DNA of 64,000 nt from Amoebophrya sp. A120 (lineage: Eukaryota > Sar > Dinophyceae > Syndiniales > Amoebophryaceae): NCBI GenBank assembly GCA_905178155.1, contig CAJINV010000003.1:1421557-1485556 (forward strand). Reading direction: 5' to 3'. Every line of letters begins with the position of its first letter. Position 1 is the stretch's first letter. The position numbers were made by a program, and so were the translations under genes. Positions 1 to 11,662 of the stretch are shown here, one piece after another. The notes under the pieces were generated by a model. The model saw nothing but the letters and a program-made list of their open reading frames with translations, ran no database searches and was not told the origin of the DNA.

Positions 1-3000
1 TCCAGTCCGGTGTGGCGTTGGATCTTGCGAACCGCCAAAATGTGGGGGTTTACAACAAGGAGCGTCTGAAGGAGATGGTAAAAATCGTCCACAAATACGG
101 AAAGAAACCGAAGGAGCACAATGGGGACTACTTGTCGCGGCAGCAGTGCCAGGAGCGGTTCACCAACGGCGTCGCAGCCGTCAACATCGCGCCGGCCTTC
201 GGGCAAATTGAAACCGCCTGCTTGCTGACGCTGCTGCGAGAACAGGACATTTCCGCCTCTTCGCCGACCAACGCCTCTGGTAAAAGCCTGTTCGAGGAGA
301 TGTACCAGCTGTGCTACGACTCCGCAAAGTGGAAAAAATGGAACAAGAACAACCTGCTGAACCCGAGAACGGAAAAAGAGAAGCTCATCCTGATTTGCGG
401 ACACTACGTCTTGTCGTACAAGACCTTCGTCGAGGAGTTGAAGCCAAAAATTCTGGAAGCTGCGAGGACGTTCCTGGCCCAACAGTCGGAGGAGGTGATG
501 GTGGAGCGGAACGGCGCAACCCTTTCCCCCGACATCAATGTCCTGTACGACAGCTACGTGGTTTCGGAGGTGAAGAAGTTTTTCACACCGTATCTGGAGA
601 TGGCGAAGGAGCTCCAGACGATTTACGGCGCTAATTCCTCGGGTTTGTACGGAACCAGTATCTCCGAGGTGCCCGGAAAAAACATCTTCACCGAAGAATG
701 CGACTTGGAAAACCGTGCGGGCGGTTTGACGTTTCAGTACTACGACGGGTATGGAGACGCATCTGCGGCGGAGACGAGGAAGACGGAAATCCACCGGGTC
801 GTGTGGTCTGCGGCCCCGTCGCCGTACTACTATGCAACCTACATGTTTCCGCTTCCGGGCAAGGATGTGACCAGTTTGAAGTTGTCGCTCGACTTCCTGG
901 ACGCGTACACGCTGTACTTCCGAAGCCACGGCAGCAACACCGCGTCTGGAACGTTGTCCTTGAAGTTCTCGTCTGCGGCCGGTGCTGGCACGGAGTCCAC
1001 GCCTGTTTCCACCTTGGGCCTGGACCAAGCCCTCGACGTTCGCGGGTATTTTTTGGAGGTGGAATTGACCGGCGTCAAAAACGCACACGAAGGCACCACG
1101 TTCTGCCTGTACGTGGCGGGCATCCCCTCCTCGCGCAAGAGCGTGGTCAACAACTTCGTCGAGGACTGTCGGGCCGACAGTAAGAATTCGTTTACAAGGC
1201 GCAACTTCGCCCCATTCTCGGGATTCGTGTTGCATGTAACTACTTGGCTTCAATGCAGATCCATTTGAAAGCTTCGCATCACGTGCGTGTCTCCACATGA
1301 TGGTCGACAAAAAATTATCGTGAGTTCTTCTCATGTTTGACGTACAGAACTATCCGTACTGTACCAAGCAAATTGTTCGAAGTCAGTTGTGCGTGTTGCG
1401 GTGGTGCTGGAAGAAAGTAGACTGCAGGAAGTAGATGAAAAAGAAATCCGGATGTTGCATGACAGAGCGGGGTGATTTTCCTTACCATTCTCTGGACAGT
1501 GGTGAACGATGCGGATAGTACTAGCGCTGCTGCAACGGGCGTTGCGGGTCTGACAGGTGGAGCCGACAAACCTCCCGTTCAGGCGACCATGCCGGGTGGC
1601 CGGCCGCGATCGAAATCGGTGGAAGAAGTGACGAAGGTGATCAAGAAATCGGAGTCGGTGAAAAAAGTAGTGAAGCCCTGGGGACACGAACTCTGGATCA
1701 CCTCGCCCGAGAACATCCACCTGTACTGCTTGAAGGAGATCATGTTGAAAAGCGGCAAGAAAACCAGTCTGCAGTACCACGTGATGAAGCGCGAAACGAA
1801 TGTACTGGTTGAGGGCCGGGCCGTGATGTGGTACCAGAAAAACGCAGACCCGCCGACGCTGGAGGCCAAACTGGCAACACTGTCGGTCGAGGAGCAACAA
1901 GGAAACGCGATGTACAAAGACGTGAACTTGGAGCTTGGGCAGCAGCTGCTGTGGCCGCTCTCTGCCGTGGGTGTGACCCCGCCCTTGATCCACCGTGTCG
2001 AGGCCCTGAGCGATATTCTACTGTACGAAGTTATGGATGTGTCAGGTTTGAAATCGTCAAAGTTGAAATAGTTTGCCATGCATAAAACGGATACCAGTTA
2101 GACCTACAGTTTGTTGTCGGTGCATGACAAATTTTCCCGGTCCTGGAAGCGAGTCTGTCATGCGGTTTAGGGCAAAAGAGCTGCCTTCTGTCATGCTAGT
2201 TAGCAGTCCAACTTTTGACCCTTACCAGGACTATAATCTGCCTCCCGTGGGTCCTCTGCAATAGAGTCACTTTTTGTATCGCATTTTATGCATTACAAAT
2301 TATGTCAACTTTGACGATTTCAAACCTGACGCTTCCATAGAAGTGAGCACCCCGCAGCTCGACGACGTGATTCGGATCCAGGATGACACCAATCGTGCCG
2401 CCTTTGGTCGCATCGCCAGTGAGCACGAAAGTAGCCAGACGCTGAAGGTGTGCATCTTGGCCGCGGGTACCGCCCGGCACATGGGACCTCTGTGTTCGAA
2501 TTTTAACAAGGCGTTGCTACCGATCCACGGCAAGGCAGTGATTTCTCGCATCATCAAAAAGTTTCTGAATGTGCCGACCACGGGCACTCGCCTGAAATTT
2601 GTGGTCGCGCTGGGCTTCCAGGGAGAGCAAGTGAAAAACTACTTGCTTGCCGCGCACAGCGATTTGGATTTCGACTTTGTCGAGGTGCCCGACTACGACA
2701 AGGCCGGTAGCGGTCCAGGAAAGACGCTGTGGATGTGCAAAGATGCGTATAATTATCTTGAACCACGAACATCGATCTTCGCGAAGATGGAGATTTTTCG
2801 GTTTTGTGGCAGTCTAGAATTCTGAAAAAATATATCATTCGAGTGAAGATAGGACATGTGCATGTGGTTTCCAAGAATCCCATACAACAGAATCGGCACT
2901 TCGGAGCCGTTTTACTGGACTTGCTGCGACACGGATATCGGGGACGGCGAAATTCCGTTCGCAAAGACAACGAGCGACTGGGTCGGGGTCTGCCAGGTGA

Positions 3001-4544
3001 ATGCGGCGATTTCGGAGAAGTACTGCAACTTTGCCGTGGAGGGGGACCGCATCGTGTCCGTGAAGAACAAGATTGGGTACTACGACATGTCACCGGACAA
3101 GAGGAAGAGCAAGCAGGAGCCCGTGCAGGACCTCAGCGGCGGCATCTGGACGAGCTTCATTGGGTTGTCCTACATCAAGAGCGCGGACGTGTTCTGGAAG
3201 GCGATGGAAGAGGAAGTGGCGCACGCCGCCGGAAGTGGCGGATCGTGTGAGATCATTCCGGGTTTGGAGGCGATCATGCAGAAAGACTACGGTGCGGTGG
3301 AGGCGCTGCCGTTCGCGCAGTGGCAAGACCTGGGCTCGTTGGACCAATACCTGAAGGTACTGAGTTGTTCATACTCTTACGAAATTTTTTGTCGATGACA
3401 CGTTGGATCAGGAGACACCAGACTATCTCGCTGTACTTACTTGAACCCATTTTGTGCAGAACTATAAATATATCATAGCCGCCATGTCCTTGTAGCCATG
3501 ACACGATCTGATCATCTCGAACTCAATGTACGCAACCAGGTTGTGGCGGCCACTTTTGGCGAGAACTTCAATTTCCAAAAGCCGGACGAGTATCTGTACT
3601 TTGTGAACGGGCGGGTTATCAAGTTTTTCCAAGACGAAGCGATCACGAGGAACCGGGTGTTGCGCGCGCGCGCAAACCCGGGCGTGTGCCCCGAGATCGA
3701 GACCCACGCCGGACAATTTTTGGCATACAAATTCATTCCGGGCACGACCATGTACGTGACATCCACGACGCGAATCTTTCGCAACCTTCTGCAGTGGCTG
3801 CACGAGAAGGTGTGGCTGAAACCCGGGGACGCCGGGCTGGTGATGCCGGCGGACATGAAGCCAAACCAGGAGTCTTTCCAGCAGACCTGTGCCCGTTTTT
3901 ACCAGGAGAAGACGCTGAAGCGCGTGGCGGCGTACCACAAAAAGTACCCGCAGGCCTTCCACATCTCGGAGGACGGGAAAAAGTTCGTGGACAAGAAGAA
4001 CACCATCAACGGCATCGCGAACATCCCCAGCATGGAGTTGTTGCTGGCCGAATTCCCCTTCGAGCTCCTCACGGAGCACGGGGAGGAACGCTTTTTCCAC
4101 GGGGATCTGCAGTTCGACAACGTGATCTACAATCCGGAGGCGGATTCCTTCTGCTGCATCGACTGGCGCCAGGACTTCGGCAACCCGAACACGATCTACG
4201 GCGATTTCTACTACGATTTGGCGAAGATGTACGGTGGGCTCATCATGAATTACGACTACGTCAAGGAGAACAAGTTTCAGTACGCGGAGACGGCAGGCGG
4301 CGACATCTCCTTCGACTGGCAGGTCCGTCACAGCGGCCGCTACTCCTACCTCCCGCTTTTAGAGGAGTTCATCGAGAACACGCTCAAGTGCTCCGTGCAA
4401 AAGGTGAAGCTGCTCGTCGGGATCGTCTTTCTGAACATGTCGCCCTTGCACGACTACCCCTTTGACAAGATGCTCTGGGCGTTTGCGAGAGAGTGGCTCA
4501 ACACGGAGATCAGTAACTACAAAAGAACCAAACAAGGTGCCTAG
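1..4544 (+). CDS. Fused sugar-activation enzyme (aldolase-like + cupin + nucleotidyltransferase + phosphotransferase), 5' partial
   Basis: Exons <1-1179, 1500-2031, 2345-2746, 2891-3356 and 3540-4544 join in phase to give 1193 residues; the 5' end lies outside the window. Residues 1-150 resemble the non-catalytic subunit of class II tagatose-bisphosphate aldolases (KEHNGDYLS, VNIAPAFG), which is tentative. Residues 215-390 are an unrecognised beta-rich stretch. From about residue 450 a cupin of the mannose-6-phosphate isomerase type starts at KPWGHELWI and runs to EVSTPQLDDVIR. From about 605 comes a sugar nucleotidyltransferase (LAAGTARHMG, then FNKALLPIHG). The C-terminal 330 residues are an aminoglycoside-phosphotransferase/choline-kinase-like fold with FHGDLQFDN (about 1044) and the metal-binding IDWRQ (about 1065). 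Three introns are GT-AG; the fourth is an introner inside the cupin. Such modules sit side by side in bacterial polysaccharide clusters, so transfer from bacteria is a reasonable inference. The substrate is unknown. Confidence 0.75.
2032..2339 (+). mobile_element. Introner element, family C, inside the cupin domain
   Basis: This 308-bp element is flanked by the 5-bp direct repeat GAAGT (2027-2031 and 2340-2344). Its ends are inverted repeats starting TATGGA, with a perfect 26-bp core (2041-2066 against 2305-2330, containing GTCAGGTTTGAAATCG). Removing the element and one GAAGT copy gives LYEVSTPQLDD, the expected cupin sequence. No GT or AG falls at the required boundaries, so splicing is non-canonical. 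The interior carries TGTCATGC/GCATGACA motifs shared with the other introners here. Confidence 0.9.
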
Positions 4545-5140
4545 TGGAGTTTTTCAATAAATTTTTCCATTGTGTATTGAAGCTAATTTTTGAATTTCGT
4601 ACTGGTGCTTCATCGTGCTTGCAGCGTAGTACTCAAAACTAAGCCGCTCCAGTACATTGATTGTACTAGAGCGGCTTCGTTTTGATTGTGGAAATTAATT
4701 CACACTTCGGTCTCTCGCTGAGCACCATGCGCCTCTGGAGTTCAACTCCGCCCTGTAAAAGCAGTCGTTTGTTCTCTCTCAGCGCCAGGTCTAATATCGT
4801 GCGGATTTTTGTTTTTTTCTTGGAGATCCGTGCAATGTACGAGAAAGATCGAGATCCTCGTCTTTGTTCCTCCCATCTGATCTCAGATCAAAAATCACAG
4901 ATTCTGTGAGAAGTTCGAACAAAAAGCTTTTCGGATCAAGGTAATACGCGAGCGCGAAACTGCGTCTGCAGTCCTATTCGCAAGACATTTCTTCTCTTCC
5001 ATTTTAATGTAAGCTGTTCGTGTCAACATTTGGATTTGTGTGGTATTCTAGAGCATCTATCGATCCGTCATACATTTAGAAAAGTCTACTCCCACTTTCT
5101 ATACTTTCATCAAGCCCGAGCCCCACTCACTCTCAGCGCC
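4545..5140. other. Intergenic, with a 3' hairpin
   Basis: No gene is seen between the two metabolic genes. A 16-bp stem with one mismatch (4641-4656 with 4661-4676, AAGCCGCTC at its base) is followed by a short T run. It could mark a transcript end, but eukaryotic 3' ends are not usually formed this way. The last 60 bases are pyrimidine-rich and contain AG dinucleotides that could act as splice acceptors just upstream of the next ATG. Confidence 0.5.
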
Positions 5141-7934
5141 ATGGGTTCGCTGAGCGGCGGCGTGGCGCCGTCTTCGGGCGGCGAGAGTGAATTTGCGCTG
5201 GCGGAACAGTCAAGAGTCGTGCCCGCGACGTCCGCAACGGTGCGGGCCACCGTGGCGCAGGCGATCGTGGAGTTTTTCCAGAGCCAGTACCTGGAGCAAT
5301 TCGACGGGTCCTACAAGCCGATGATTTACGGGTACTGGGGCATTTTCGGGCACGGGAACGTGTGCGGGTACGGGCAGGCGCTGGAGGAAAAAGAGGAGCA
5401 GGTGCCCTACTTCCGCGGCCAGAACGAGCAGGGCATGGCGCTGGCCGCCATGGCGTTCGCGAAGCAGTCGCAGAACCGCCAGGCCTGTGCGGTGACCACC
5501 AGCATCGGTCCGGGCGCGACCAACATGGTCACCGCGGCCGCCTGTGCGCACACCAACCGGATCCCCCTGCTGCTGCTGCCCGGCGACGTGTTCGCGTCGC
5601 GCCTCCCCAACCCCGTTCTCCAGCAACTGGAGGACGTGAAAGCGCAATACTCCGTGAACGACTGCTTCTTGCCTGTCTCCGTGTTTTTTGACCGGATCTT
5701 CCGCGCCGAGCAGCTTCTTGACGCGCTGCCAAAGGCGGCCCAGGCGCTGGCCGACCCGCAACGCCCGGGACCCGTGGTGTTGTCGGTGTGCCAGGATCTG
5801 CAGGCGGAAGCCTACGACTTCCCGGCCCACCTGTTTCAGCGCCGAAACCACCGGCTGCGGCGGTCGCCGCCGGATGGGTCGGAGCTGGAAGGGCTGAAGA
5901 AGGCACTGCTGGAGGCGAAAAGGCCGCTGTTCCTGCTGGGCGGCGGAGTGGTGTACAGTGGCGCCAAAGAAAGTATCACGAGGTTCTGCCAGCAATCAGG
6001 AATTCCGTGCACCGAGACGCAAGCTGGAAAAGGTATACTACTCATAGTGAACCAATTTTGTTGTCATAATAAAACACTGCGCTTTTGTTTTCGTATGTGC
6101 AGTGTGTACAGTCGCGTGTTCGTGTATTGCAAGGCACGTACTACGCTATTTGTTTAAGCAAAACCAATCCCGCGCGACGTATTCTCTTTTGTACACTTCA
6201 TTTTTTAAACGACCTAGGCTGCGTCCCGGACGACCTGTGTCTTGGCGGCCTGGGCGTGACGGGGACGTACGCAGCGAACAAGGCGCTGGAGAACGCCGAC
6301 CTCCTAGTCGCTTGGGGATCTCGCCTGGGGGATTTTGTGACGAGTTCGAACGCCGGGGTTCCGCCCACCTGCAAGCGAGTGTGCGTAAATTTGCTACCCT
6401 TCGACGCCACCAAGATTTCCGCAGCGCCGGTGGTGGGGGACATCAAAATAGTGCTCGACCAGTTGCTGCAGGAACCAAGCCTCGGCCAGCTCGCCGTGTC
6501 TCCGGAGTACAAAAAGGAAATGCAGGCGCTGCGAACCAATTGGCTGGACATGAGGAGCAAGATCTGTGCGCAACCGACGTCCGACAGCATGGTCGTCGAT
6601 GCCGTCAATCAGGTATTTCCATAGTTTTCCGTCCGGTCAAACTTTTTGTTCGAAAAATAAACTTTTTGTTCGAAAAATCAGTTCTTTTATGTGAACAAAG
6701 AAATTCGACATGCATCTGTGAAATTCCACAGTTTACAACCTGTGGCAGGAAACCGTAGCAGGGCTACTAGATACGTACCTGCTAGTACCTACCATTGAAT
6801 CCAGCCCCGCGACCACCTTAAAACCCTTTCAGGTCTGTCATGCGATCAACGGCGTGGCGGTGGCTGCCGCGGGCGGGCTTCCGGGTGAGATGCACAAGCT
6901 GTGGCGGAGCAACGGGATATCAAATGTAAAAATGTCTGGGTCTGGAAACTTGTGATGCTGGGTGGCGTCTCATGATGAGGCTACAAATGCTGGCTCAGCA
7001 TGACAAGTTTCTGAGCGCCTAGGTGTTGCCTGTTCTGCATGACAAACTGCGCCTCTGCATCACAGAAAAGCGGAGCTCTTGGCTAACGTGCATGACAGAT
7101 TTGAGAGTCACGCCAGACAAGCATGACAAACATGAATTCTTCCAGACCCAGACATTTTTACATTTGATACGGGAGGGAAGACTACCATTTGGAGTACGGC
7201 TACTCGTGCATGGGGTACGAGGTGGCCGGGGGCGTCGGCGTGAAGATGGCGAGTCCAGAAAAGGAGGTCTTCAGCATGTGCGGGGACGGCAGCTGGCTGA
7301 TGATGCACACGGAGATTGTGAGCGCGCGCCTGTTGAAGTTCCCCATATCCGTGATCTGCGTCGACAACAGCGGCTTCGGCTGCATTCACCGGTTGCAAAA
7401 CGGCAGCGGGATCCGAGAGTACGGCAATTTGCAGACGTCTGGCGTTGATTTCGTGAAAAACGCAGAGGCACTCGGCGTGGAAATCTGCGTCAAAACCACC
7501 CCCCCGGACCTGAAGGCGACTCTCATGAAACACTGCACGCCGGAAAACCGAGGTTTTTATCTTTTCACTTGAACAACTCTGGTGGTGTTGCTCCGGGCAA
7601 CGCTAGGAAATTTTGATTTTCTCCTGTTTGATTATGATCATGATGTCTAGAGACAACTTTATGCGCTTGGTTACAGGACGAGGAAATCGAAATTATAAAG
7701 CACTGGTATAAATGGTCTTTCGCTTTCAAGATTTCTGGTTGTGTGATTTCTTCTATAGGTAAGTGCAAGTTGTTCCTCGTGAACACCGATCCGGACATCT
7801 CCAGCCCTGGTTACAGCTGGTGGGACGTGGCCATTCCGGAACATTCCAAGCTTTCGAAGTCCGACCAAACTATCTCGGAAAAGCGAGTAGAGTACGAGAG
7901 GCGGATCGCGGCCCGGAAGTCGGCCAAGTTGTGA
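5141..7934 (+). CDS. iolD-like: IolD-like thiamine-diphosphate enzyme (trihydroxycyclohexanedione hydrolase family)
   Basis: Five exons (5141-6032, 6218-6612, 6833-6917, 7175-7552, 7759-7934) encode 641 residues, the usual length of IolD. In bacterial myo-inositol breakdown this family hydrolyses 3D-trihydroxycyclohexane-1,2-dione. Diagnostic stretches are GYWGIFGHGNVCGYGQAL, the RGQNEQGM segment with the cofactor-activating Glu (about residue 95), TSIGPGATNMVT, LLLLPGDVFASRLPNPVLQQ, QAGKGCVPDD and the diphosphate-binding CGDGSWLMMHTEIV...DNSGFGC (about 493). Three introns are GT-AG; the fourth is a family A introner. The start at 5141 gives MGSLSGG; an in-frame upstream extension to 5030 lacks family similarity and is probably leader. 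It lies 600 bp downstream of the fused sugar-activation gene, which suggests a shared pathway. Inositol catabolism is not certain, because related enzymes act in bacterial polysaccharide synthesis. Confidence 0.92.
6918..7169 (+). mobile_element. Introner element, family A, in the IolD-like gene
   Basis: The 252-bp element lies between two copies of CGGGA (6913-6917 and 7170-7174). Its ends are near-perfect inverted repeats starting TATCAAATGTAAAAATG and continuing through TCTGGGTCTGG. Removal with one CGGGA copy gives WRSNGREDYHLEYGYSC, which matches the expected family sequence. The boundaries are not GT-AG. The interior contains several GCATGACA and TGATGC motifs. Confidence 0.93.
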
Positions 7935-8523
7935 AGAGAGGCCCTGAAGAAGTGCTGTGTCTGTCGTCGTGGCGTAGAAGAAGTGCCGCCAGCACGACGC
8001 GAGGAAAAGATAAATTTTGCAAACGAAGAATGAACACAACCCGAATTGTTGACCAACGCGCCGCAGCGCAAAAGAACCTGAAAGCAGCTTCTACAGCGAC
8101 CGGAGTACAATAAGCGTAAGAGGACGGCTGCCCCGCCGTCTTAAAGACCGTCTGACAGCCCTCGCAACAAAGACAAAATGAATTTCCAAAGTCATATCTC
8201 CGCGGCAAATGATGTGACCGGCGATAAACAGCATTGTTGTTTCTGACGGAATTATTTGATCCATTGGGCGACCATCCACTAGTGTTTGTGGTCGCGGGCT
8301 CGTCAAAACAGCCGTGTTTGGTCGTAGTAGCATAAATGAGATCCCCGTCTATTACGGACACTTGCTCGGATTTTTGAGGTCGATGGCAAAAGTAATAGCC
8401 AGTTCGTGGCTGTCGATTGATGGGCAGGAACAAGATGTCAAAGTTACAGAATAACGCAGGCAACCACCAGCTTATTCCTTGTTGACATCTTTTCTTCCGC
8501 GTAGTTTCTTTTGCGTGCCACAA
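7935..8523. other. Intergenic
   Basis: No gene is supported. A small GC-rich inverted repeat (GGACGGC / GCCGTCTT) occurs near 8118-8141. The 40 bases before the next ATG are pyrimidine-rich. Nothing else was recognised. Confidence 0.5.
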
Positions 8524-10830
8524 ATGTTGTTCCTTCGAGCCCGACCTTCTTCTGGAACATCACGGGTGGTGGCTGCCAAGCAGCAGGTCCGCTCGCTGTT
8601 CTGCGTGTACTCGGAGCCCACACCTATTGCCGATTTCAATCTTGCCCCTGATTCATCATCTTCCGTTTTTGGCCATGACGCGGCCGCCCAGCCCCACGAC
8701 TATTTGTCCACGGAGGAGGCCAAGGCGGAGGAGCAGAGGAACTTTCTGGTGGACGCGGTACTGGGCAGAGCCGATTTATTTTCATCCCGGGGCAGCTCCT
8801 TCGACGCTGCGTCCGCGTCCGGCACGAACCCGTACCAGTCCTGTGCGCAACTGCTGGAGGAATTTTACCGAACGCCGCTAACCAACTACAATGGCCTGCA
8901 GCTGGCCGAGTACGCGGAAGCAGCCTGTCGGTGGCGACACCGGGAGGTGGGGTTCTGGGAGGATCTTCTGAACACCTGCCGCGCACCAGCGGCCGTCGAT
9001 ACCATCCGGCCCGCGCACCTGGTGCGGATTTTGTGGGCGTGCCACCGCGTGGACTTCCACGAGGTGACGATGCTCGACGTCCTGGCGGATCGCATGCTTG
9101 CGGAAAGTAGACCAACCGTGGTAGACGACGCGGAGGCTATGCTCGGCCAGCTAGATCCGGCATTGAAACTGGAGTTGCAGTTGCTAAAGCCGCAAGTAGA
9201 ATCTTCTTCTTCGCGCGATCACTTCGTTTCATCCCACACCGTTGGATCCAGTTCTTCGAGTTCGTCGACCTCAAGTTCTTTTTCCTTGCCATCCGGGACC
9301 GCCAGCAGCTGCACCGCGCCGCGGCTCCACAGAAGAACGCAAGCGGTTGCTTTTTCTACTACATCAAAGCGGGATCATGCGAAGATCCTAGCGAGTGACG
9401 GAAAGAGCAATCTATGCGACGAGGAAGACATTTTCTCTGCTTGGCGGAGCGAAGCAAGTCCGAGTCGTAGTGGTCACGGCGCAGACGAGGAAGCGGATAA
9501 TTATGTTGCGAGGAGAAACAAGCGCGTTGATCCGCACAAGTTCTTTCGGGAGCTGGATTTAGCTGCTCTGTCCCAATTAGCGATGCTCATCAGCGCGGTG
9601 CAAGTGCGGTGCGTTCTGCAGAATCGCACCACCCTGCACTTGCGTAAACTCATTCACCTTGCCGTGTCAGAACGGGAAATGGTAAAAAATGGTGTGGATG
9701 ATCCGTCGATAATATCGAAGATCGGCACAGCTACAAGCGCTGGTGTTATTTCCTCTGGCAACAAGAAGCAAAGTGCTGGTGTTGGAAATGCCCTAGGATC
9801 CCGCTCGACAGGATCTGGAAAGAACATGGGAACGAGGAATTTTTCGACAAAAGGGGGGGAGATAGTACATCACAGTAGAAATGCGACCGCATCTTGGCTG
9901 CTTTCGGTTCCGCTATTGCAATTACTGGTTTCATCCTCCAATGCAGCACCGCTTGAACAATGCCGCCCCTTCAGCAGTGCCGCAAAGGGCGGCAAGGGGC
10001 TGTTTTCGAAGAACTTATTGCGGAAGGCGGCTAACAAAATGGGTTTAACCGGTCGTCCAGCCGAAGAGAAAGAAAAACCCACCGGATTCCGTGGGCGAAC
10101 GCCGGGGGCAGGCGGACCGTTTATGCTGGGGGCCTCGACAAAGGACGGGCTGCTGAAAAAAATTCGCGTGGAGAGGGAATTCCTCAAGGCGGAAATGACC
10201 CAGGAAGCGAACCAGGTCGTTGCAGAGTCCTTTGCCCTGCGGAATCAGTACCGCAGTCTGGCGGAGCAGCTTCTGGACGCGATTCTCGATATTTTGCGGC
10301 GGCGCCACGTGGAAAACGTGGGATCTGTGACGACGAGCGCGGACGAAAGTCGGGGTCAGCTGCGAGAATTCGGCGGGCACGACGATGCCACGGAGCAGGA
10401 ACGAGAAAGCCTGAGGTTGCAGCAGGAGACGCGTTCAAAAATGCAGGAAAGCAAGGGGCATGTGAGTCAATTTCGTTCGTGGGTCCTGCTGCTCACCGCG
10501 GTACATCGGATGAAAAGAGTGAATGCGGAAGCGCGAGACATTTTCGAGCGGGGTGCAATCTTCTGTTCTGAATTTTTGTCCATTTCGGAAAATTGGCCAT
10601 TCGTGAAGCCGCGGGAAGTATTGCAAATCGTGAGCATTTACGGCGCTGCCCGCATGCGGCACGAACGCTTTCTCACATCTGTTGCAGAATTCGTTTGCGG
10701 GAGCTCGGCGTCTGGGGCCGAGCTCAGTCGATTTCAAGAAATTATGAGGGAAAGCTTGAACTTCTCACACGCAGAACTCGACCGCATAGCGCAATGCAGG
10801 ACACTTTCGTTACAGAGCATGCTCTCGTGA
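8524..10830 (+). CDS. Hypothetical protein, probably mitochondrial
   Basis: A single open exon encodes 768 residues from the ATG at 8524. The N-terminus (MLFLRARPSSGTSRVVAAKQ) is Arg/Ser-rich with no acidic residue, as in mitochondrial presequences. Residues about 100-210 hold helical stretches with Trp and Leu (NYNGLQLAEYAEAACRW, RPAHLVRILWACHRVDF) reminiscent of the helical-repeat arrays of organellar RNA-binding (RAP/FASTK-like) proteins, but no diagnostic motif is visible. Long Ser-rich linkers follow. The terminal stop TGA overlaps a good donor (GTGAGT at 10829), so the gene could continue through an intron; I found no convincing next exon. Function is not assigned. Confidence 0.65.
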   Translation: MLFLRARPSSGTSRVVAAKQQVRSLFCVYSEPTPIADFNLAPDSSSSVFGHDAAAQPHDYLSTEEAKAEEQRNFLVDAVLGRADLFSSRGSSFDAASASGTNPYQSCAQLLEEFYRTPLTNYNGLQLAEYAEAACRWRHREVGFWEDLLNTCRAPAAVDTIRPAHLVRILWACHRVDFHEVTMLDVLADRMLAESRPTVVDDAEAMLGQLDPALKLELQLLKPQVESSSSRDHFVSSHTVGSSSSSSSTSSSFSLPSGTASSCTAPRLHRRTQAVAFSTTSKRDHAKILASDGKSNLCDEEDIFSAWRSEASPSRSGHGADEEADNYVARRNKRVDPHKFFRELDLAALSQLAMLISAVQVRCVLQNRTTLHLRKLIHLAVSEREMVKNGVDDPSIISKIGTATSAGVISSGNKKQSAGVGNALGSRSTGSGKNMGTRNFSTKGGEIVHHSRNATASWLLSVPLLQLLVSSSNAAPLEQCRPFSSAAKGGKGLFSKNLLRKAANKMGLTGRPAEEKEKPTGFRGRTPGAGGPFMLGASTKDGLLKKIRVEREFLKAEMTQEANQVVAESFALRNQYRSLAEQLLDAILDILRRRHVENVGSVTTSADESRGQLREFGGHDDATEQERESLRLQQETRSKMQESKGHVSQFRSWVLLLTAVHRMKRVNAEARDIFERGAIFCSEFLSISENWPFVKPREVLQIVSIYGAARMRHERFLTSVAEFVCGSSASGAELSRFQEIMRESLNFSHAELDRIAQCRTLSLQSMLS

Positions 10831-11662
10831 GTTTACCGAAAAGGTGGTTAGCGCCACTTCTAGAAATTGAAATTCAGATAGATACCACGATTTGCAAACG
10901 CGAGTGACTTCTCCTGTTGCGGAGATAGGTATTGAGGAACGACTATGTTAGAACTATGTGTCAGTGTGTTCTCGCGCATTCGAAATTTCGAAGAGAGGCC
11001 CATCGAGATGTAGTGATGTCGATCACAGATGAGTGTAAAGAGTTAGAGGGAATAGAGTCTTCTAGCGCAGAGAAGAGTGAAGGAGGTGGAGAGAAGTGAA
11101 GATAGAGAGATGATGAGCACGGAGGGGCGGCAAGCTCATCTCAAGAAGCGTTTGTCTCTGGAGCAACTTGCATTCGAACGAAATCGTTTTGGATTCTCTT
11201 ACAACTGAAACAGGAGAGACTTGAGTAATTCGGAGCTGCTTCTTGCTAAAATTCGTTTTTCTTTGTTTTTGTTTCGCAGTATTGCAAAGAAAAGGATGCT
11301 GCATGCTAAACCTGCTTTGTTTTCGTTACTTTTACTCGTCTTTGAATAGACGTTGCATTGTCGACGCGCATGCCCCTGTCCTGTACTGAGAAAGCTCCCT
11401 GTATTTTTGTTGTTGAGCCACTTTATCCGCCACTGGGCGAAGAATTTTATGTGAGAAACCAATAGTAGGATCCCGTGCTGTCGCTCGAGGCAAATTTCTA
11501 GGGCAGTGCATGTTTGAGCCGCGTCGCGACCTTATGGTCGGCGGGTCACCTCCACGATTACCGGTTCCTGGCGGGCCGGCTACCGCGACAGGAGACTCGG
11601 CGTAGGTGCACGCATCAAGAATCGCGGGCGTGGATCTCACAGACTCTCGGTGAGGGTCGATT
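10831..11662. other. Intergenic
   Basis: The first 500 bases are AT-rich with purine-rich runs (11070-11115, GAGAGAAG-like). A 178-codon frame on the minus strand at 11332-11868 overlaps the start of the next gene and shows no domain, so I treat it as spurious. No RNA gene was recognised. Confidence 0.5.

Noticed and set aside
3462-4331. Long minus-strand frame opposite the phosphotransferase domain (289 codons)
   Set aside because: It mirrors a well-supported plus-strand domain and its translation is low-complexity His/Val/Arg typical of antisense reading in GC-rich codons. The same applies to 5210-5995, 26872-27612 and other minus-strand frames.
1-7934. Bacterial contamination as the source of the sugar genes
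   Set aside because: Both genes have in-phase GT-AG introns and introners of the same families as the clearly eukaryotic genes downstream.
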